Positions 17,374-26,198 of a stretch of 64,000 nt of DNA are shown here, piece after piece. Under the pieces are notes generated by a model. It was not told where the DNA came from. It searched no databases and saw only the letters and a list, made by a program, of their open reading frames with translations. Made by a program: the position numbers and the translations under genes. This DNA comes from Paenibacillus bovis. Lineage in GTDB: Bacteria > Bacillota > Bacilli > Bacillales > Bacillaceae_C. The stretch is taken from the NCBI GenBank assembly GCA_007679095.1, contig VEFU01000014.1, positions 1 through 64,000 on the forward strand. The letters run 5' to 3'. The first letter of the stretch is position 1, and each line of letters starts with the position of its first letter.

Positions 17374-18102
17374 TTATAAGTCAGAAATCATGCCGCCATC
17401 TACTACAAATTGTGCTCCAGTTGAATAACTTGAATCATCGGAAGCAAGGTAAATAACTAAATTAGAAACTTCTTCAACTTCTGCTCTTCTTCTAAGTGGA
17501 ATATCTTGTTCAAGTTGCTTCAGGTACTCTTCCACATCTGGTTGATCTGCCATAGGTGTTTTGATAATTCCTGGGTGAACAGAATTTACACGGATGTTAT
17601 ATTGCCCTAACTCAGTAGCTGCACCTTTTGTCATACCAGTTACAGCATGTTTCGAAGCACTATAAGCAATAGCCGTTGGCGCACTAACCAAACCATCTAC
17701 AGATGAAATGTTAACAATAGAACCTACTCCAGCTTTTTTCATAGAAGGAAGTACTTTTTGCATTCCTAAGAATACACCAAGCTCGTCTACCTTAAATGTT
17801 AATTCGAAGTCTTTTACAGTAAGTTCTTCTAATGGTTTGAAAATACCAATTCCCGCGTTGTTTACTAATACATTAATTGGGCCAAATGCTTCTTCTGTTT
17901 TTGTGACAACTTCAATCCAATTTTCTTCATTAGCTACATCTAATTTTAGTGCAATTGCATTTTCCCCAAGCTCATTCGCTAGTGTTTGTGCACCTTCTAA
18001 GTTCAGGTCAGTAATTGCTACTTTGGCACCTTCTTCTATGAATTTACGAGCATGCATAGCCCCCATACCTTGTGCCGCTCCTGTAATAATCGCTACTTTA
18101 CC
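17374..18102 (-). pseudogene. Short-chain dehydrogenase lacking its start (5'-broken)
   Basis: The reading frame encodes an SDR of the 3-alpha/20-beta-hydroxysteroid dehydrogenase type. GKVAIITGAAQGMG holds the cofactor loop, followed by NNAG, the YSASK active site and the C-terminal GGMISDL. The frame opens directly after a TGA at 18103-18105, exactly where the start and first codons should be. Only ATT codons or the internal ATG at 18066 could start it, and the latter would remove the NAD-binding loop. I therefore call it a 5'-deleted pseudogene. Rare-start translation or a base error are alternatives. Confidence 0.7.
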
Positions 18103-18301
18103 TCACACTATTATTTGTAAGCGGAATTATTTTATGATGAAATCAGCTGGCTTTCATAAAAAAATCCCAATAAATCTACTACCATTACTATCATTAATAT
18201 ATAAAGTATTATTTTATAACTTAATATACTTTATAAACTAATATTACTCTTTACGTTCATAATAGTTAACCAAAACATCTTTATTCCGAGATATTGTATT
18301 T

Positions 18302-18340
18302 AAAAAATCTCTCAGCGCTTTTATCAATGAGAGATTCTCA
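18302..18340 (-). terminator. Terminator of the ferredoxin-reductase-like gene
   Basis: AATCTCTCA (18306-18314) pairs with TGAGAGATT (18328-18336); the A-run at 18302-18307 forms the minus-strand U-tract. Confidence 0.75.
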
Positions 18341-18351
18341 TATATTCTACA

Positions 18352-19050
18352 TTATAAAAAATTCAATCGTTGTTGTTCTCTTTTATCAAGAATAATTTGC
18401 TCTGGCCTGATACCTTGTTCACGTAGTAATTCGATGTTTTGTTCAAGGAATTCGTCACTACCGACAACATAGAAGATTCTCTCTTTGTCTGCAGCAAGTT
18501 TTTTGATTTCTTCATAATAGTCTTGACGTTTATCGACAAACTGTGCCGCGAATTTCTTGTCAGGTGCAGATGTGAAAATTTCAGGGAATAAGAAATCTTT
18601 AGATGAATCAATGTTCAAGGAATGAATTTGATTAACGTTGTCTGGTCGGTCGAAAAACTCAAGTACTAACGGTCTGAACGTTGCCAAGCCAACCCCAGAA
18701 GATAGCAGGTAAATATTTTTATCTTCTCTTTTAAGCGGTACATTTGAGTGAGTTTTAAAAATTGCTACTTTACTTCCCACTTCCAGATTTCTTAATGTTG
18801 CTTTATACTCAGAGCACTGCTCTCTAATTCGTGTAGTGATACCGATTGCATTTTCGTGTGGTAACGTACAGATAGACATATGGCGTACAAGACCGCGGTT
18901 TGGTTTATCACCCGCATTGAAACCTTCCAGTCCCATGTGGGTATGAGATCCTTCTTCCCAAGTAAAGCCTTCAGGACAGTCAAGCATGTATGTTTTAATT
19001 TCAGGCGTTTCCTCAATAATCTTATTTATTTTCGTCCAATATATTTGCAT
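18352..19050 (-). CDS. Small FAD/NAD(P) ferredoxin-reductase-like protein
   Basis: This 232-aa protein has an FR-type FAD domain (RHMSICTLPHE as the flavin-binding RxYS-like motif) and a C-terminal NAD(P)-binding domain (SSGVGLATFRPLVLEFF and YVVGSDEFLEQN). There is no 2Fe-2S or heme domain, so it needs a separate electron-transfer partner. GAGGGG precedes the ATG. It stands alone with its own terminator. Family: flavodoxin/ferredoxin reductase-like; partner unknown. Confidence 0.8.
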   Translation of the reverse strand: MQIYWTKINKIIEETPEIKTYMLDCPEGFTWEEGSHTHMGLEGFNAGDKPNRGLVRHMSICTLPHENAIGITTRIREQCSEYKATLRNLEVGSKVAIFKTHSNVPLKREDKNIYLLSSGVGLATFRPLVLEFFDRPDNVNQIHSLNIDSSKDFLFPEIFTSAPDKKFAAQFVDKRQDYYEEIKKLAADKERIFYVVGSDEFLEQNIELLREQGIRPEQIILDKREQQRLNFL

Positions 19051-19151
19051 AAAAGTTTCCCCTCACTCCATTTTAATATCCTTATATTCACTATACAATA
19101 AATGATAATAATTCTCAATTAAAAAGATTTTCTTTGTCTTAAATACATAAT

Positions 19152-19180
19152 TAAAAGCGCCTTACTCAGCGCTTAATAAC
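19152..19180 (-). terminator. Terminator overlapping a stop codon
   Basis: AAGCGC and GCGCTT form a short stem around the stop of the 19162 gene; T-rich bases follow on the minus strand. Confidence 0.5.
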
Positions 19181-19515
19181 TCATCAATATATTTTTTGAT
19201 TTCTTCTATTTTTTGATCGGTAGTCTTTTTTATTTCCTCTGTTTTTTCATTGAGTGCATTCTGATAATCACTACCGATTCTCTCTTGTAAATATTCTCTT
19301 GTTTCTTTTTCCATTCTTTCAATTTCCTCTTGAGTAATAGATGACACATCGTTTTTAATTTTCATATCTTTTTCAGATTGATAAACCTCAATTTCTTGTT
19401 TATAGGTTTCTTTCAATGCTGCAGCTGCATCCTCAATGTGATAGACGAGTGCCGCTCCTACTCCTGCGCCAATGAGTAGTATGACCAATGTAATTGCAAG
19501 TACTCTCCATTTCAT
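19162..19515 (-). CDS. Membrane-anchored coiled-coil protein
   Basis: This 117-aa protein has one N-terminal transmembrane helix (about residues 5-25, LAITLVILLIGAGVGAALVY) followed by an outward-facing, highly charged helix predicted to form a coiled coil (to residue 115, rich in E and K). No family is recognised. GGGAGG lies before the ATG. It may be a small envelope or spore-associated protein, but nothing in the context proves this. Confidence 0.65.
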   Translation of the reverse strand: MKWRVLAITLVILLIGAGVGAALVYHIEDAAAALKETYKQEIEVYQSEKDMKIKNDVSSITQEEIERMEKETREYLQERIGSDYQNALNEKTEEIKKTTDQKIEEIKKYIDELLSAE

Positions 19516-19654
19516 TCTGTCAGCCTCCCAACCTTATTCATATAGATTATGTTCATTTGTTACCGCATTTCTTTTAAAATTTTCAAACTTTTACTTTATT
19601 CCATCTTATTACATTGCAGGATGAATATATTCTCATTTATTTTGGACTATAAAA

Positions 19655-19800
19655 ATAAGAAGAGGCTGGGATGAAAACATTCGAACTGGGTGTAAATCTG
19701 AACAAAGTTAGAGTATCTATAACGCTGCGGAAATACACTTCGCTGATACTTAAATTCATATAGAGGAAAAATCCTCCCTGTGAGAACTGTACTCCAAAAG
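19655..19800. repeat. Terminator-linked intergenic repeat
   Basis: Contains GGCTGGGATGAAAAC, GCGGAAATACACTTCGCTGA and TCCCTGTGAGAAC-type pieces that match, in inverted order, sequence after the terminators at 3.4 and 11.1 kb. Together with bases 19516-19897 this stretch has no gene. Confidence 0.5.
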
Positions 19801-19807
19801 ATAAAAT

Positions 19808-19855
19808 AAAAAAGAACTATCATGAGTTAGATTCAAATGATAGTTCTTTTTTAAA
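19808..19855. terminator. Terminator of the GAACTATC repeat family
   Basis: AAAAGAACTATC pairs with GATAGTTCTTTT; T-rich in both directions. It is downstream of the VOC gene on the minus strand. Confidence 0.8.
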
Positions 19856-19897
19856 TTTTATCTAAATTAATTTGTCCCTTTCACTAACATAGGTTTA

Positions 19898-20281
19898 TTA
19901 ATAATCTATAATTTGAATAAGATTTCCGCATGTATCATCAAAGACAGCAATTGTGTTATTGCCCATTTTTGTTGGCTCCATTGTAAACTTCACATCATGT
20001 TTTAATAATCTTTCATACTCTTTTTGAACATCTTCAACACCAAACATCGTTGCTGGAATACCTTGCTCCATTAATTTACTTTGATAATCGCTTGCAGCTG
20101 GATTATCATTTGGTTCTAGTAGAAGCTCAGTCCCCTCTTGATTGTCTGGAGAAACTAGCGCTATCCATCTAAATTCACCAGCTGGAACATCATGCTTCTT
20201 TACAAAACCAAGCGTTTCTGTATAAAAATTTAGTGCCTTATCTTGATCATCTACAAATATACTAGTAACAATAATATTCAT
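19898..20281 (-). CDS. VOC (glyoxalase-fold) family protein
   Basis: This 127-aa protein has the paired beta-alpha-beta-beta-beta units of the VOC superfamily: DDQDKALNFYTETLGF at the start and GNLIQIIDY at the end. Such stand-alone domains act as glyoxalase-like, dioxygenase-like or antibiotic-binding proteins; the sequence does not decide. AGGAGG precedes the ATG. The ArsR-type regulator gene lies 160 bp upstream in the same orientation and could control it. Confidence 0.85.
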   Translation of the reverse strand: MNIIVTSIFVDDQDKALNFYTETLGFVKKHDVPAGEFRWIALVSPDNQEGTELLLEPNDNPAASDYQSKLMEQGIPATMFGVEDVQKEYERLLKHDVKFTMEPTKMGNNTIAVFDDTCGNLIQIIDY

Positions 20282-20443
20282 ATTATGTTTATCCTCCTAT
20301 AATGACTGTAGTGTATGGTGAACTATACAGGAAGCTAGGAAGTTTCCACCATACCTTCATTTTTTGAACGGTCTGAAACACTCGAAGTAACTTCTTACAC
20401 TTTAGTTTCCCCATTATGTCTTCAGGATATATATTCTTGTCTA

Positions 20444-20722
20444 CTACTCAATCCATCCTTCCAACAAATTTCTAAGTGGTTCGTTGTTGAATATTAATAC
20501 TCGAAATTTCCCTTTTCGAATTGATGTTAAAAGACCTGCCTCCTCCAATACTGTAATATGTTTAGCTATCCCTTGACGAGAAATGCTAAGGTTGTGTTTC
20601 ATAATTAGACGTGATGTAAGTTCATACAACGTCATTTCATTCCGTTCAGATAGTTCGTCTAATATAAGCCGCCGAGTCGAGTCAGCTAGCGCTTTGAATA
20701 TTAAGTCTTTATCCCACATCAT
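20444..20722 (-). CDS. ArsR-type winged-helix regulator, apparently leaderless
   Basis: This 92-aa regulator begins with DLIFKALADSTRRLILDELS, the classic ArsR/SmtB N-terminus, and has a recognition region ISRQGIAKHITVLEEAGLL. No metal-binding cysteines are present, so it belongs to the non-metal subgroup often paired with VOC or AHSA1 genes. No ribosome site precedes the ATG. The -10 box TATAAT ends 6 bases upstream, which places the transcript start at the ATG. Two copies of GCAACC-N4-(A/G)GTTGC overlap its promoter, indicating autorepression (inference). Confidence 0.85.
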   Translation of the reverse strand: MMWDKDLIFKALADSTRRLILDELSERNEMTLYELTSRLIMKHNLSISRQGIAKHITVLEEAGLLTSIRKGKFRVLIFNNEPLRNLLEGWIE

Positions 20723-20728
20723 AAATTG

Positions 20729-20758
20729 ATTATACGCAACCTATGGGTTGCTCGTCAA
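20729..20758 (-). promoter_or_regulatory. Promoter of the ArsR-type gene, operator in the spacer
   Basis: On the minus strand TTGACG (20753-20758) and TATAAT (20729-20734) are 18 bp apart. The operator copy at 20736-20751 lies entirely inside the spacer. Confidence 0.8.
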
Positions 20759-20780
20759 TAATAAGCAACCAAAAAGTTGC
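20736..20780. promoter_or_regulatory. Twin operator for the ArsR-type regulator
   Basis: GCAACC-TATG-GGTTGC (20736-20751) and GCAACC-AAAA-AGTTGC (20765-20780) have identical spacing and centres 29 bp apart. One lies between -35 and -10, the other just upstream of -35. Confidence 0.75.
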
Positions 20781-20877
20781 ATATTATCATTAAAATATAT
20801 TAGCAGAAATTCCTATGGGAAAATTTCCCGTTATAGGAGATTCATTTTTACCCATCCTAATATTGGAGGTGGTAATC

Positions 20878-21015
20878 ATGAAGAATCAAAATCCTATTGA
20901 GTATACTGGGAAGGTTTTAGGCCAACGTAATAATTTGACTGGACCTGATCAAGACAAAGCGTCATATCCAAAGCGGCCAAATTCTGTGTCCATCCAGAAT
21001 CCTAAACGGAAGTAA
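20878..21015 (+). CDS. Small hydrophilic protein, unknown
   Basis: This 45-aa protein begins at the ATG behind TTGGAGGTGG and is followed by its own terminator, which supports a real gene. It is rich in Asn, Pro, Lys and Gln and has no hydrophobic segment. The style recalls small spore-associated proteins of Bacillaceae, but no family is recognised. An upstream in-frame extension from 20815 lacks a ribosome site. Confidence 0.6.
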   Translation: MKNQNPIEYTGKVLGQRNNLTGPDQDKASYPKRPNSVSIQNPKRK

Positions 21016-21021
21016 ATGAAC

Positions 21022-21060
21022 ACTGACCCCTAAAGCAATGACGGATGGGGTCGGTTTTTA
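21022..21060 (+). terminator. Terminator of the small ORF
   Basis: GACCCC (21025-21030) pairs with GGGGTC (21047-21052), then GGTTTTT. Confidence 0.75.
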
Positions 21061-21151
21061 TAGAAATAGGACTTCCATATCGAGGAAACAAAGTGGAGTA
21101 GGCATGAAAAATAAGTAAAGTAGGTAATTACTTCAAAAAGGAGATGCATGA

Positions 21152-21952
21152 ATGAACGATCGAATACTAAAATGGATATTAGTTGCTGTATGTATATTTT
21201 GTTTTCATATTTTAGATGGCATACCTGTTCATGCGAATATTCCCGACCTTAAAGGGGGTCCGGAAAAGCTTGAACGGAATCGTCAACAGCCTGTTGACCT
21301 AAGAATTTTACAAAAAAGATATCCAGATATTTTTTTCTTACAAGGTCCTGCTGACCAAAAACAGATTGCTATAACTTTTGATGATGGTCCTGACCCTCGC
21401 TTTACAAATGGTGTATTGGATGTATTAAAGCAATACAATGTTCCAGCAACTTTCTTTTTGTTTGGTTCCAGAGCTGTCGCAAATCCTGAAATAGTGAAGC
21501 GAATTCATAACGAAGGACATGTAATTGGAAACCATACATATTCCCATATTAACCTTGTCAAAGATGCCACCCCTGAAATACTGGAAGAAGAGGTATCTAA
21601 AACAGAAGATGCATTAAACGGGATTATTGGTTACCGAACAAAGCTATTTAGACCACCATATGGTTTCTTATACAATGAACTAGTAGAAAAGCTTGGCGAA
21701 ATGAACTATTACGTAATCGCCTGGTCGGTTGATTCGTTGGATTGGCAAGAAGATCCGCCGGAAGTTATAACCTCAAATGTAGTAGAAAAAATTCACCCTG
21801 GTGCAATCATTCTCATGCACGACGGCGCAGAATCGGATGGAGATCGAACTAATACAATCAAAGCACTCCAACAAATTATTCCAGCACTGCAACAACAAGG
21901 ATACAAGTTTGTCACCGTTCCGGAATTGTTGAATATTCCATTTAAGAAATAG
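21152..21952 (+). CDS. Secreted polysaccharide deacetylase (NodB domain)
   Basis: This 266-aa protein has an N-terminal signal sequence (residues 1-28, ending VHA). A NodB carbohydrate esterase 4 domain follows: motif 1 TFDDGPD, motif 2 HTYSH, motif 3 RPPYG, then DSLDW and ILMHDG. All catalytic and metal residues (Asp, His, His) are present. It should remove N- or O-acetyl groups from cell-wall glycans outside the membrane. AAGGAG precedes the ATG. Monocistronic. Confidence 0.9.
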   Translation: MNDRILKWILVAVCIFCFHILDGIPVHANIPDLKGGPEKLERNRQQPVDLRILQKRYPDIFFLQGPADQKQIAITFDDGPDPRFTNGVLDVLKQYNVPATFFLFGSRAVANPEIVKRIHNEGHVIGNHTYSHINLVKDATPEILEEEVSKTEDALNGIIGYRTKLFRPPYGFLYNELVEKLGEMNYYVIAWSVDSLDWQEDPPEVITSNVVEKIHPGAIILMHDGAESDGDRTNTIKALQQIIPALQQQGYKFVTVPELLNIPFKK

Positions 21953-22056
21953 AATGTATCACTCCGTTCTAGGTGAATGGAGAGGAAAGAAGCTGCTATG
22001 AATTCAAATGGATGATATATCACAGTAAGAGATTCTTGCAAGTAAGACAATAAAAA

Positions 22057-22105
22057 AATATCCGAACTAACTTGCATATATACAAGTAATAGTTCGGATA
22101 TTTAT
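22057..22105. terminator. Bidirectional terminator, GAACTA family
   Basis: AAATATCCGAACTA and TAGTTCGGATATTT flank a second small hairpin (ACTTG/CAAGT). It separates the convergent genes ending at 21952 and 22161. Confidence 0.8.
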
Positions 22106-22160
22106 TTCTCTGTTTTTTTGTATCTAACCGGCTATACTACTTCATGAAATAGATTTCCGT

Positions 22161-22910
22161 CTATTCCTCATACATCATTTTCCTCGTCATTCCACCGTCT
22201 ACGACAAGGTTAATGCCTGTAACGAAATCATTTTCATTGACCGTTAAATAAAGACAGGCTCGTGCTATATCATCTGGTTTTCCTACTCGCTTTGATAGAT
22301 GCTGTTCATGATCAATTTGGCTTAATTTTGCATAATCTCCTGTTTCAATCCAACCTGGGGAAATCGCATTAACGGTAATCCTATCTGCGCTTAATGAGGC
22401 TGCAAGGGCATGTGTAATTGCAACAATCCCCCCTTTTGTGGCAGCATAAGATTCTGAATTTGGCTCCGACATGATGGCCCTTGTAGAAGCAATATTCACA
22501 ATAGAGCCACCTTCCTTGTTATGACGCATATATTTTGCTACTTCACGTGAACATAAGAAAACACTTCTTAAATTTGTGTTTATCATATCGTCCCATTCTT
22601 CTATCGAGATATCATAAGGTGACTTGAATAACCCCTTTCCTGCATTGTTTATTAAAATATCTATTTGACCGTATGTTTGATTAGCTACTTCCATTAATCT
22701 AACAATATCTATTTCCAGCCTTACATCTGTTTGTACGAAAAGTGCTTCTTTTCCCTGTTCTTTTATCGCAGAAACTGTTTTAGCACCTGCCTTTTCGTCT
22801 ATATCTGCTATAACAACATTGGCCCCTTTTTCCGCATAATGTAAAGCAATTCCTCTTCCAATTCCACTTCCAGCCCCTGTTATGATTACTGTTTTATTAG
22901 AAAAATTCAT
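22161..22910 (-). CDS. Short-chain dehydrogenase/reductase
   Basis: This 249-aa classical SDR has TGAGSGIGRG (cofactor loop), NNAGKG, a catalytic IVNIASTRAI...SYAATKGG segment with Tyr-x3-Lys (YAATK), and the C-terminal VDGGMTRK. It is intact, unlike the SDR at 17.4 kb. Homologues include glucose 1-dehydrogenase-like and 3-oxoacyl-reductase-like enzymes; the substrate is not deducible. A moderate ribosome site (AAGGGAAG) precedes the ATG. It is a single gene. Confidence 0.85.
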   Translation of the reverse strand: MNFSNKTVIITGAGSGIGRGIALHYAEKGANVVIADIDEKAGAKTVSAIKEQGKEALFVQTDVRLEIDIVRLMEVANQTYGQIDILINNAGKGLFKSPYDISIEEWDDMINTNLRSVFLCSREVAKYMRHNKEGGSIVNIASTRAIMSEPNSESYAATKGGIVAITHALAASLSADRITVNAISPGWIETGDYAKLSQIDHEQHLSKRVGKPDDIARACLYLTVNENDFVTGINLVVDGGMTRKMMYEE

Positions 22911-22970
22911 TTTACTTTACACTTCCCTTTTAAAAAACATATCATTATTATTTTTTAATATAACACACAA

Positions 22971-23024
22971 ATAGTACCTATAGATGAAACATTCTTTTTC
23001 AAGAATCCTATCTATAGGTACTAT
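22971..23024. terminator. Long perfect hairpin, probable terminator
   Basis: A 15-bp perfect stem, ATAGTACCTATAGAT (22971-22985) with ATCTATAGGTACTAT (23010-23024). It follows the 23056 gene on the minus strand; the T-tract is weak. Confidence 0.55.
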
Positions 23025-23055
23025 ATTAAAAGGCATTCATTACTTAGGAACTCTA

Positions 23056-23250
23056 CTAATTATCCTCGCTTGGCTTAAACTTTCGCTCGCTTTGCGAATC
23101 ATCCTTTGTCTTATGTTTTTTCTTTTCATCTTCCATCTCTAATTTCAAATCTTCTAAAGGAATGTCATCTACAAACTCCTGACCTTCTTCTAATTTACCA
23201 TGTTCCATAGACTCTTCGTCTTTCGGAAATTTATTATCTTTGCTACTCAT
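23056..23250 (-). CDS. Small highly charged protein, unknown
   Basis: This 64-aa protein is dominated by Lys, Glu and Asp, with a central EFVDDIPLEDLKLEMEDEKK segment and no hydrophobic core; it is probably disordered. The ATG at 23250 is preferred because GAGGTG lies 7-8 bases before it; the upstream GTG at 23262 overlaps that site. No family is recognised. A hairpin follows it. Confidence 0.55.
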   Translation of the reverse strand: MSSKDNKFPKDEESMEHGKLEEGQEFVDDIPLEDLKLEMEDEKKKHKTKDDSQSERKFKPSEDN

Positions 23251-23316
23251 ATGTTTACCCACCTCAGTTTATGGCTTTGTATTCTATAACCATTACTAAT
23301 GGTAAGTAAACACCGA

Positions 23317-23991
23317 TTACCTACTAACTCGAAAAACTTTATTGGAAAGTGGAGAGAGTAATTTAACCCCTTTTGGTGTGAACATATCTCCTACTATATG
23401 AGATAGATAAGCAAACATCGATATAAAAGCCAAGCCCTCAACAGTTGTTTGAACTTCCAACAGATAAGACATATACCCCCAATACATCGTCGCCCAAATA
23501 GTATGAGTAGGTCCTCTATGGGCAAACCATCCCGCTACTCCTATGTATAAGGCAAACATAACCATCCACCATGATTCATTCGAAACGGCATAGTAGAGTA
23601 GGAATAAGCTTAAGATCGTCATTAATATATTTTTCAACGTTTCTTGGCTCTTGAGGGAAAGACCTATAATAACTACTCCCCACCCAAAAAGCAGCAGTTT
23701 GTTTTGCTGATTAAACCATTTTTCATCTAGAAATGACAAGAAGTTAACATCTATGAAAAAGGTTAGGAGTGAGAGAATCATTAAAATCCCACCGACAAAT
23801 ACTCCGCCCTTTTTAATCATTTTAGCTGTTTTCGTTACTCGATTATTTAATATATTTCTTCCGTCTAAATCCGGAGCAAGGGATGCCACACCTGATGCTA
23901 CTAATATGACAGGCAATGCTTCAAGTGGCTGGTTAATGCATGCAACCGCTCCTATTCCTAGCCCAATCGTTAAGTGTGTTCGACCTTTCAT
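23317..23991 (-). CDS. YdjM-family membrane metal-dependent hydrolase
   Basis: This 224-aa integral membrane protein begins MKGRTHLTIGLGIG and contains LAPDLDG near residue 40, HRGPTHT near 160 and SHIVGDMFTPKG near 195. These His/Asp motifs define the YdjM family (LexA-binding, inner-membrane-associated putative hydrolase; PF04307). Four or more hydrophobic helices separate them. GGAGAGG precedes the ATG. The biological substrate is unknown for the family. Confidence 0.88.
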   Translation of the reverse strand: MKGRTHLTIGLGIGAVACINQPLEALPVILVASGVASLAPDLDGRNILNNRVTKTAKMIKKGGVFVGGILMILSLLTFFIDVNFLSFLDEKWFNQQNKLLLFGWGVVIIGLSLKSQETLKNILMTILSLFLLYYAVSNESWWMVMFALYIGVAGWFAHRGPTHTIWATMYWGYMSYLLEVQTTVEGLAFISMFAYLSHIVGDMFTPKGVKLLSPLSNKVFRVSR

Positions 23992-24123
23992 GTTGCCACC
24001 TCTCCTTTGTTGTACATTGTCTCTTAATATAAGTTTAGCTTAACAATTGATTAAACAACATAAGGAAAACTACCCCTTGTCATTAGGAGGTAGTTTATAA
24101 ATTTTTAAAAAATATTGGTTATC

Positions 24124-25821
24124 TTAGTTCACTTTGAATCGTTGAATTAATGCATCGAGCGTATTCGCATTTTCTTCTAGTGATTTTGCACTCTCAGAAA
24201 CCTCTTCCATTGACGTACTTGCCTGTTGGGTTGTCGCAGAAACTTGTTCCACACCGGCAGCACTTTCTTCCGAAACAGATGCGATATTTTCGATTGCGGA
24301 GTTTATCGTTTTTGTGTTGTCTAAAACATCATAAAGTGATGATGACATGGAACGAATTTGTACTCCGACAGTTTCAATTGCTTCTTTTAGATTTGTAAAT
24401 GTATCTCCTGTTGTTTTAATCTGAATCGTACCTTCATCCACCAGTTTGTAGCCCTCATCTAGTGATTCAACTACTTGCTTTGACTCGTCCTGAATATCCG
24501 TTACAATCGATGTAATATCTGTAACTGATTCACTTACTTGTTCAGCAAGTTTTTGAACCTCAGTAGCCACCACTGCAAATCCTCTTCCTTGTTCTCCTGC
24601 TCGTGCCGCCTCAATTGCAGCATTTAGTGCAAGTAAGTTCGTTTGTGCCGCGATATCCTTGATGACATTTACTAGGTTTGAAATGTTATCCGTCTTATTA
24701 TCTAATCCTTTGACCATTAATAGAGATTGTTTCATTTTTCCATTGATCGTAGCCATTTTTTGAACAGATTCTTCCATGTAATGACTACCATTTTCCGTTA
24801 ATTGAAGCATCGTATCAGATTGTTCCTTAACTGACTCACCTTGTAAAGCAACGTCCATAATTTGTTGAGAGAAGTTGCCCATATTTTCATTTAGAGTTGC
24901 CGAAGAATGTGCTTGTTCTTCCGCTCCTGCTGATAACTCTTCCATTGTTGTTGCAATTTGCTGGCTACCTGCTAATAATTCATCAGAGTATTGTGTTAGT
25001 TGCTCGCCTCTGTTCTTTACACTACCGGAAACATTTATCATATCTTTTACAATAGTAAGTAGACTTTCATTTGTTGAATTAACAGAATGAACTAGTTGAC
25101 CTATCTCATCAATTGATTTTGTTTTTAACGGTTCATGTCTCAAATCTCCGTTTGCTATTTGTTTCATCCGTTCTACTACCATTTTTATTGGCTTCGAAAT
25201 AAAGTGCGATGTGACAATTCCTACAATAATACTTAAACCAATAATTAGAGCTGTAATGACAGATGTTACATTTAATGATCTATTACCATTTAAGATAGTG
25301 TCATTTCCTAATTCTGTTAACTTTTGTTCACTCTCAGAAGCTAATTTTTCATATCCAATCATTAATTCACGAGCTTCCGGCGTAAGCTTTTCCAGATTTT
25401 TAAGAGCTAGGTCTTTATTTCCCTTATCATATTCATTGAATACTTCACTAGCTATGCTTTTACGCCATTCTACCGTACGATTCATTAGTGTATCGAATTC
25501 CTCGGTAACCTCTATCTCTCTAATTATCTTTTCTGCTTGTATCCCTTGCTCTGTATACTCATTAAATCGATCCTTAAAGTCACCACCAAATAATACGTAG
25601 CCTCGTGCAGTTCCAATTCTATTCGCAATCGTTGATACTAATTTGTCATTTGCTATTAATAATTGAACTTCGTTGTTAAGCATACTCTCAATATTTTTAT
25701 TAGATTCTTTCGTAACAAAAAAGTTGTACACTCCTAAAATGACAACTAACAAAATAACAATGGAAAATCCAGATAAGATCTTCATTCTAATACTTTTAAA
25801 ATTTGTAATTCTACTCATCAT
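24124..25821 (-). CDS. Methyl-accepting chemotaxis protein
   Basis: This 565-aa receptor has one N-terminal transmembrane helix (about 13-33) and a four-helix-bundle sensor (34-185, PF12729-like). A second helix (about 190-210), a HAMP domain (to about 265) and a long signalling coiled coil follow. The hairpin tip is [20 protein letters not shown], the conserved CheA/CheW contact, and [17 protein letters not shown] follows. It senses an extracellular signal and directs motility. A c-di-GMP-I riboswitch at 26199-26325 lies upstream on the same strand, with a MITE between. Confidence 0.95.
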   Translation of the reverse strand: MMSRITNFKSIRMKILSGFSIVILLVVILGVYNFFVTKESNKNIESMLNNEVQLLIANDKLVSTIANRIGTARGYVLFGGDFKDRFNEYTEQGIQAEKIIREIEVTEEFDTLMNRTVEWRKSIASEVFNEYDKGNKDLALKNLEKLTPEARELMIGYEKLASESEQKLTELGNDTILNGNRSLNVTSVITALIIGLSIIVGIVTSHFISKPIKMVVERMKQIANGDLRHEPLKTKSIDEIGQLVHSVNSTNESLLTIVKDMINVSGSVKNRGEQLTQYSDELLAGSQQIATTMEELSAGAEEQAHSSATLNENMGNFSQQIMDVALQGESVKEQSDTMLQLTENGSHYMEESVQKMATINGKMKQSLLMVKGLDNKTDNISNLVNVIKDIAAQTNLLALNAAIEAARAGEQGRGFAVVATEVQKLAEQVSESVTDITSIVTDIQDESKQVVESLDEGYKLVDEGTIQIKTTGDTFTNLKEAIETVGVQIRSMSSSLYDVLDNTKTINSAIENIASVSEESAAGVEQVSATTQQASTSMEEVSESAKSLEENANTLDALIQRFKVN

Positions 25822-25996
25822 TTTTCTACCCTCATTATTCCCATATTTTTAATGTTTTTTTCTGTAGAAACTTTAACATGGCCATATTCGCAAGCTTTTC
25901 TCTTACTTATGTATGTATAACTTTACAATTCCTTTTTTATTTCATATTGAATAAAAACAAAGTCCATTTTCCTAATTTTCTACTCCTTAACAAAAT

Positions 25997-26095
25997 GCTC
26001 TGTTAAACTCTGTTGTTGATTTTTGCTCCTGTACACTCGCTTTCCGCGGGCACGGCCTCAGCTAAGTTGTTAACAACAATGCACTTTAACAGAGC
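25997..26095. mobile_element. MITE-like element, copy c, between riboswitch and chemoreceptor
   Basis: The ends GCTCTGTTAAACTC and CTTTAACAGAGC match the element at 11360-11547, but the middle ~90 bp are missing, giving a ~99-bp short form. The flanks share TAACAAAA (25988-25995 and 26097-26104), a target duplication. It carries no ORF. It lies in the transcribed leader of the chemoreceptor gene. Confidence 0.8.
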
Positions 26096-26198
26096 CTAAC
26101 AAAAAACATAGAATTAGGCGTTTTATCCTAATTCTTCTTTAACTTGGCCATATATGATACAGAAACATAAAGTGTGAAAAAGATAACAATCTCGAAGT

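Noticed and set aside
17708-18241. Plus-strand 177-aa ORF opposite the broken dehydrogenase
   Set aside because: Serine- and threonine-rich antisense shadow of an SDR frame, with no family match.
22971-23024. Perfect 15-bp stem considered as a riboswitch or RNA gene
   Set aside because: A simple stem-loop with no further conserved elements; best read as a weak terminator.
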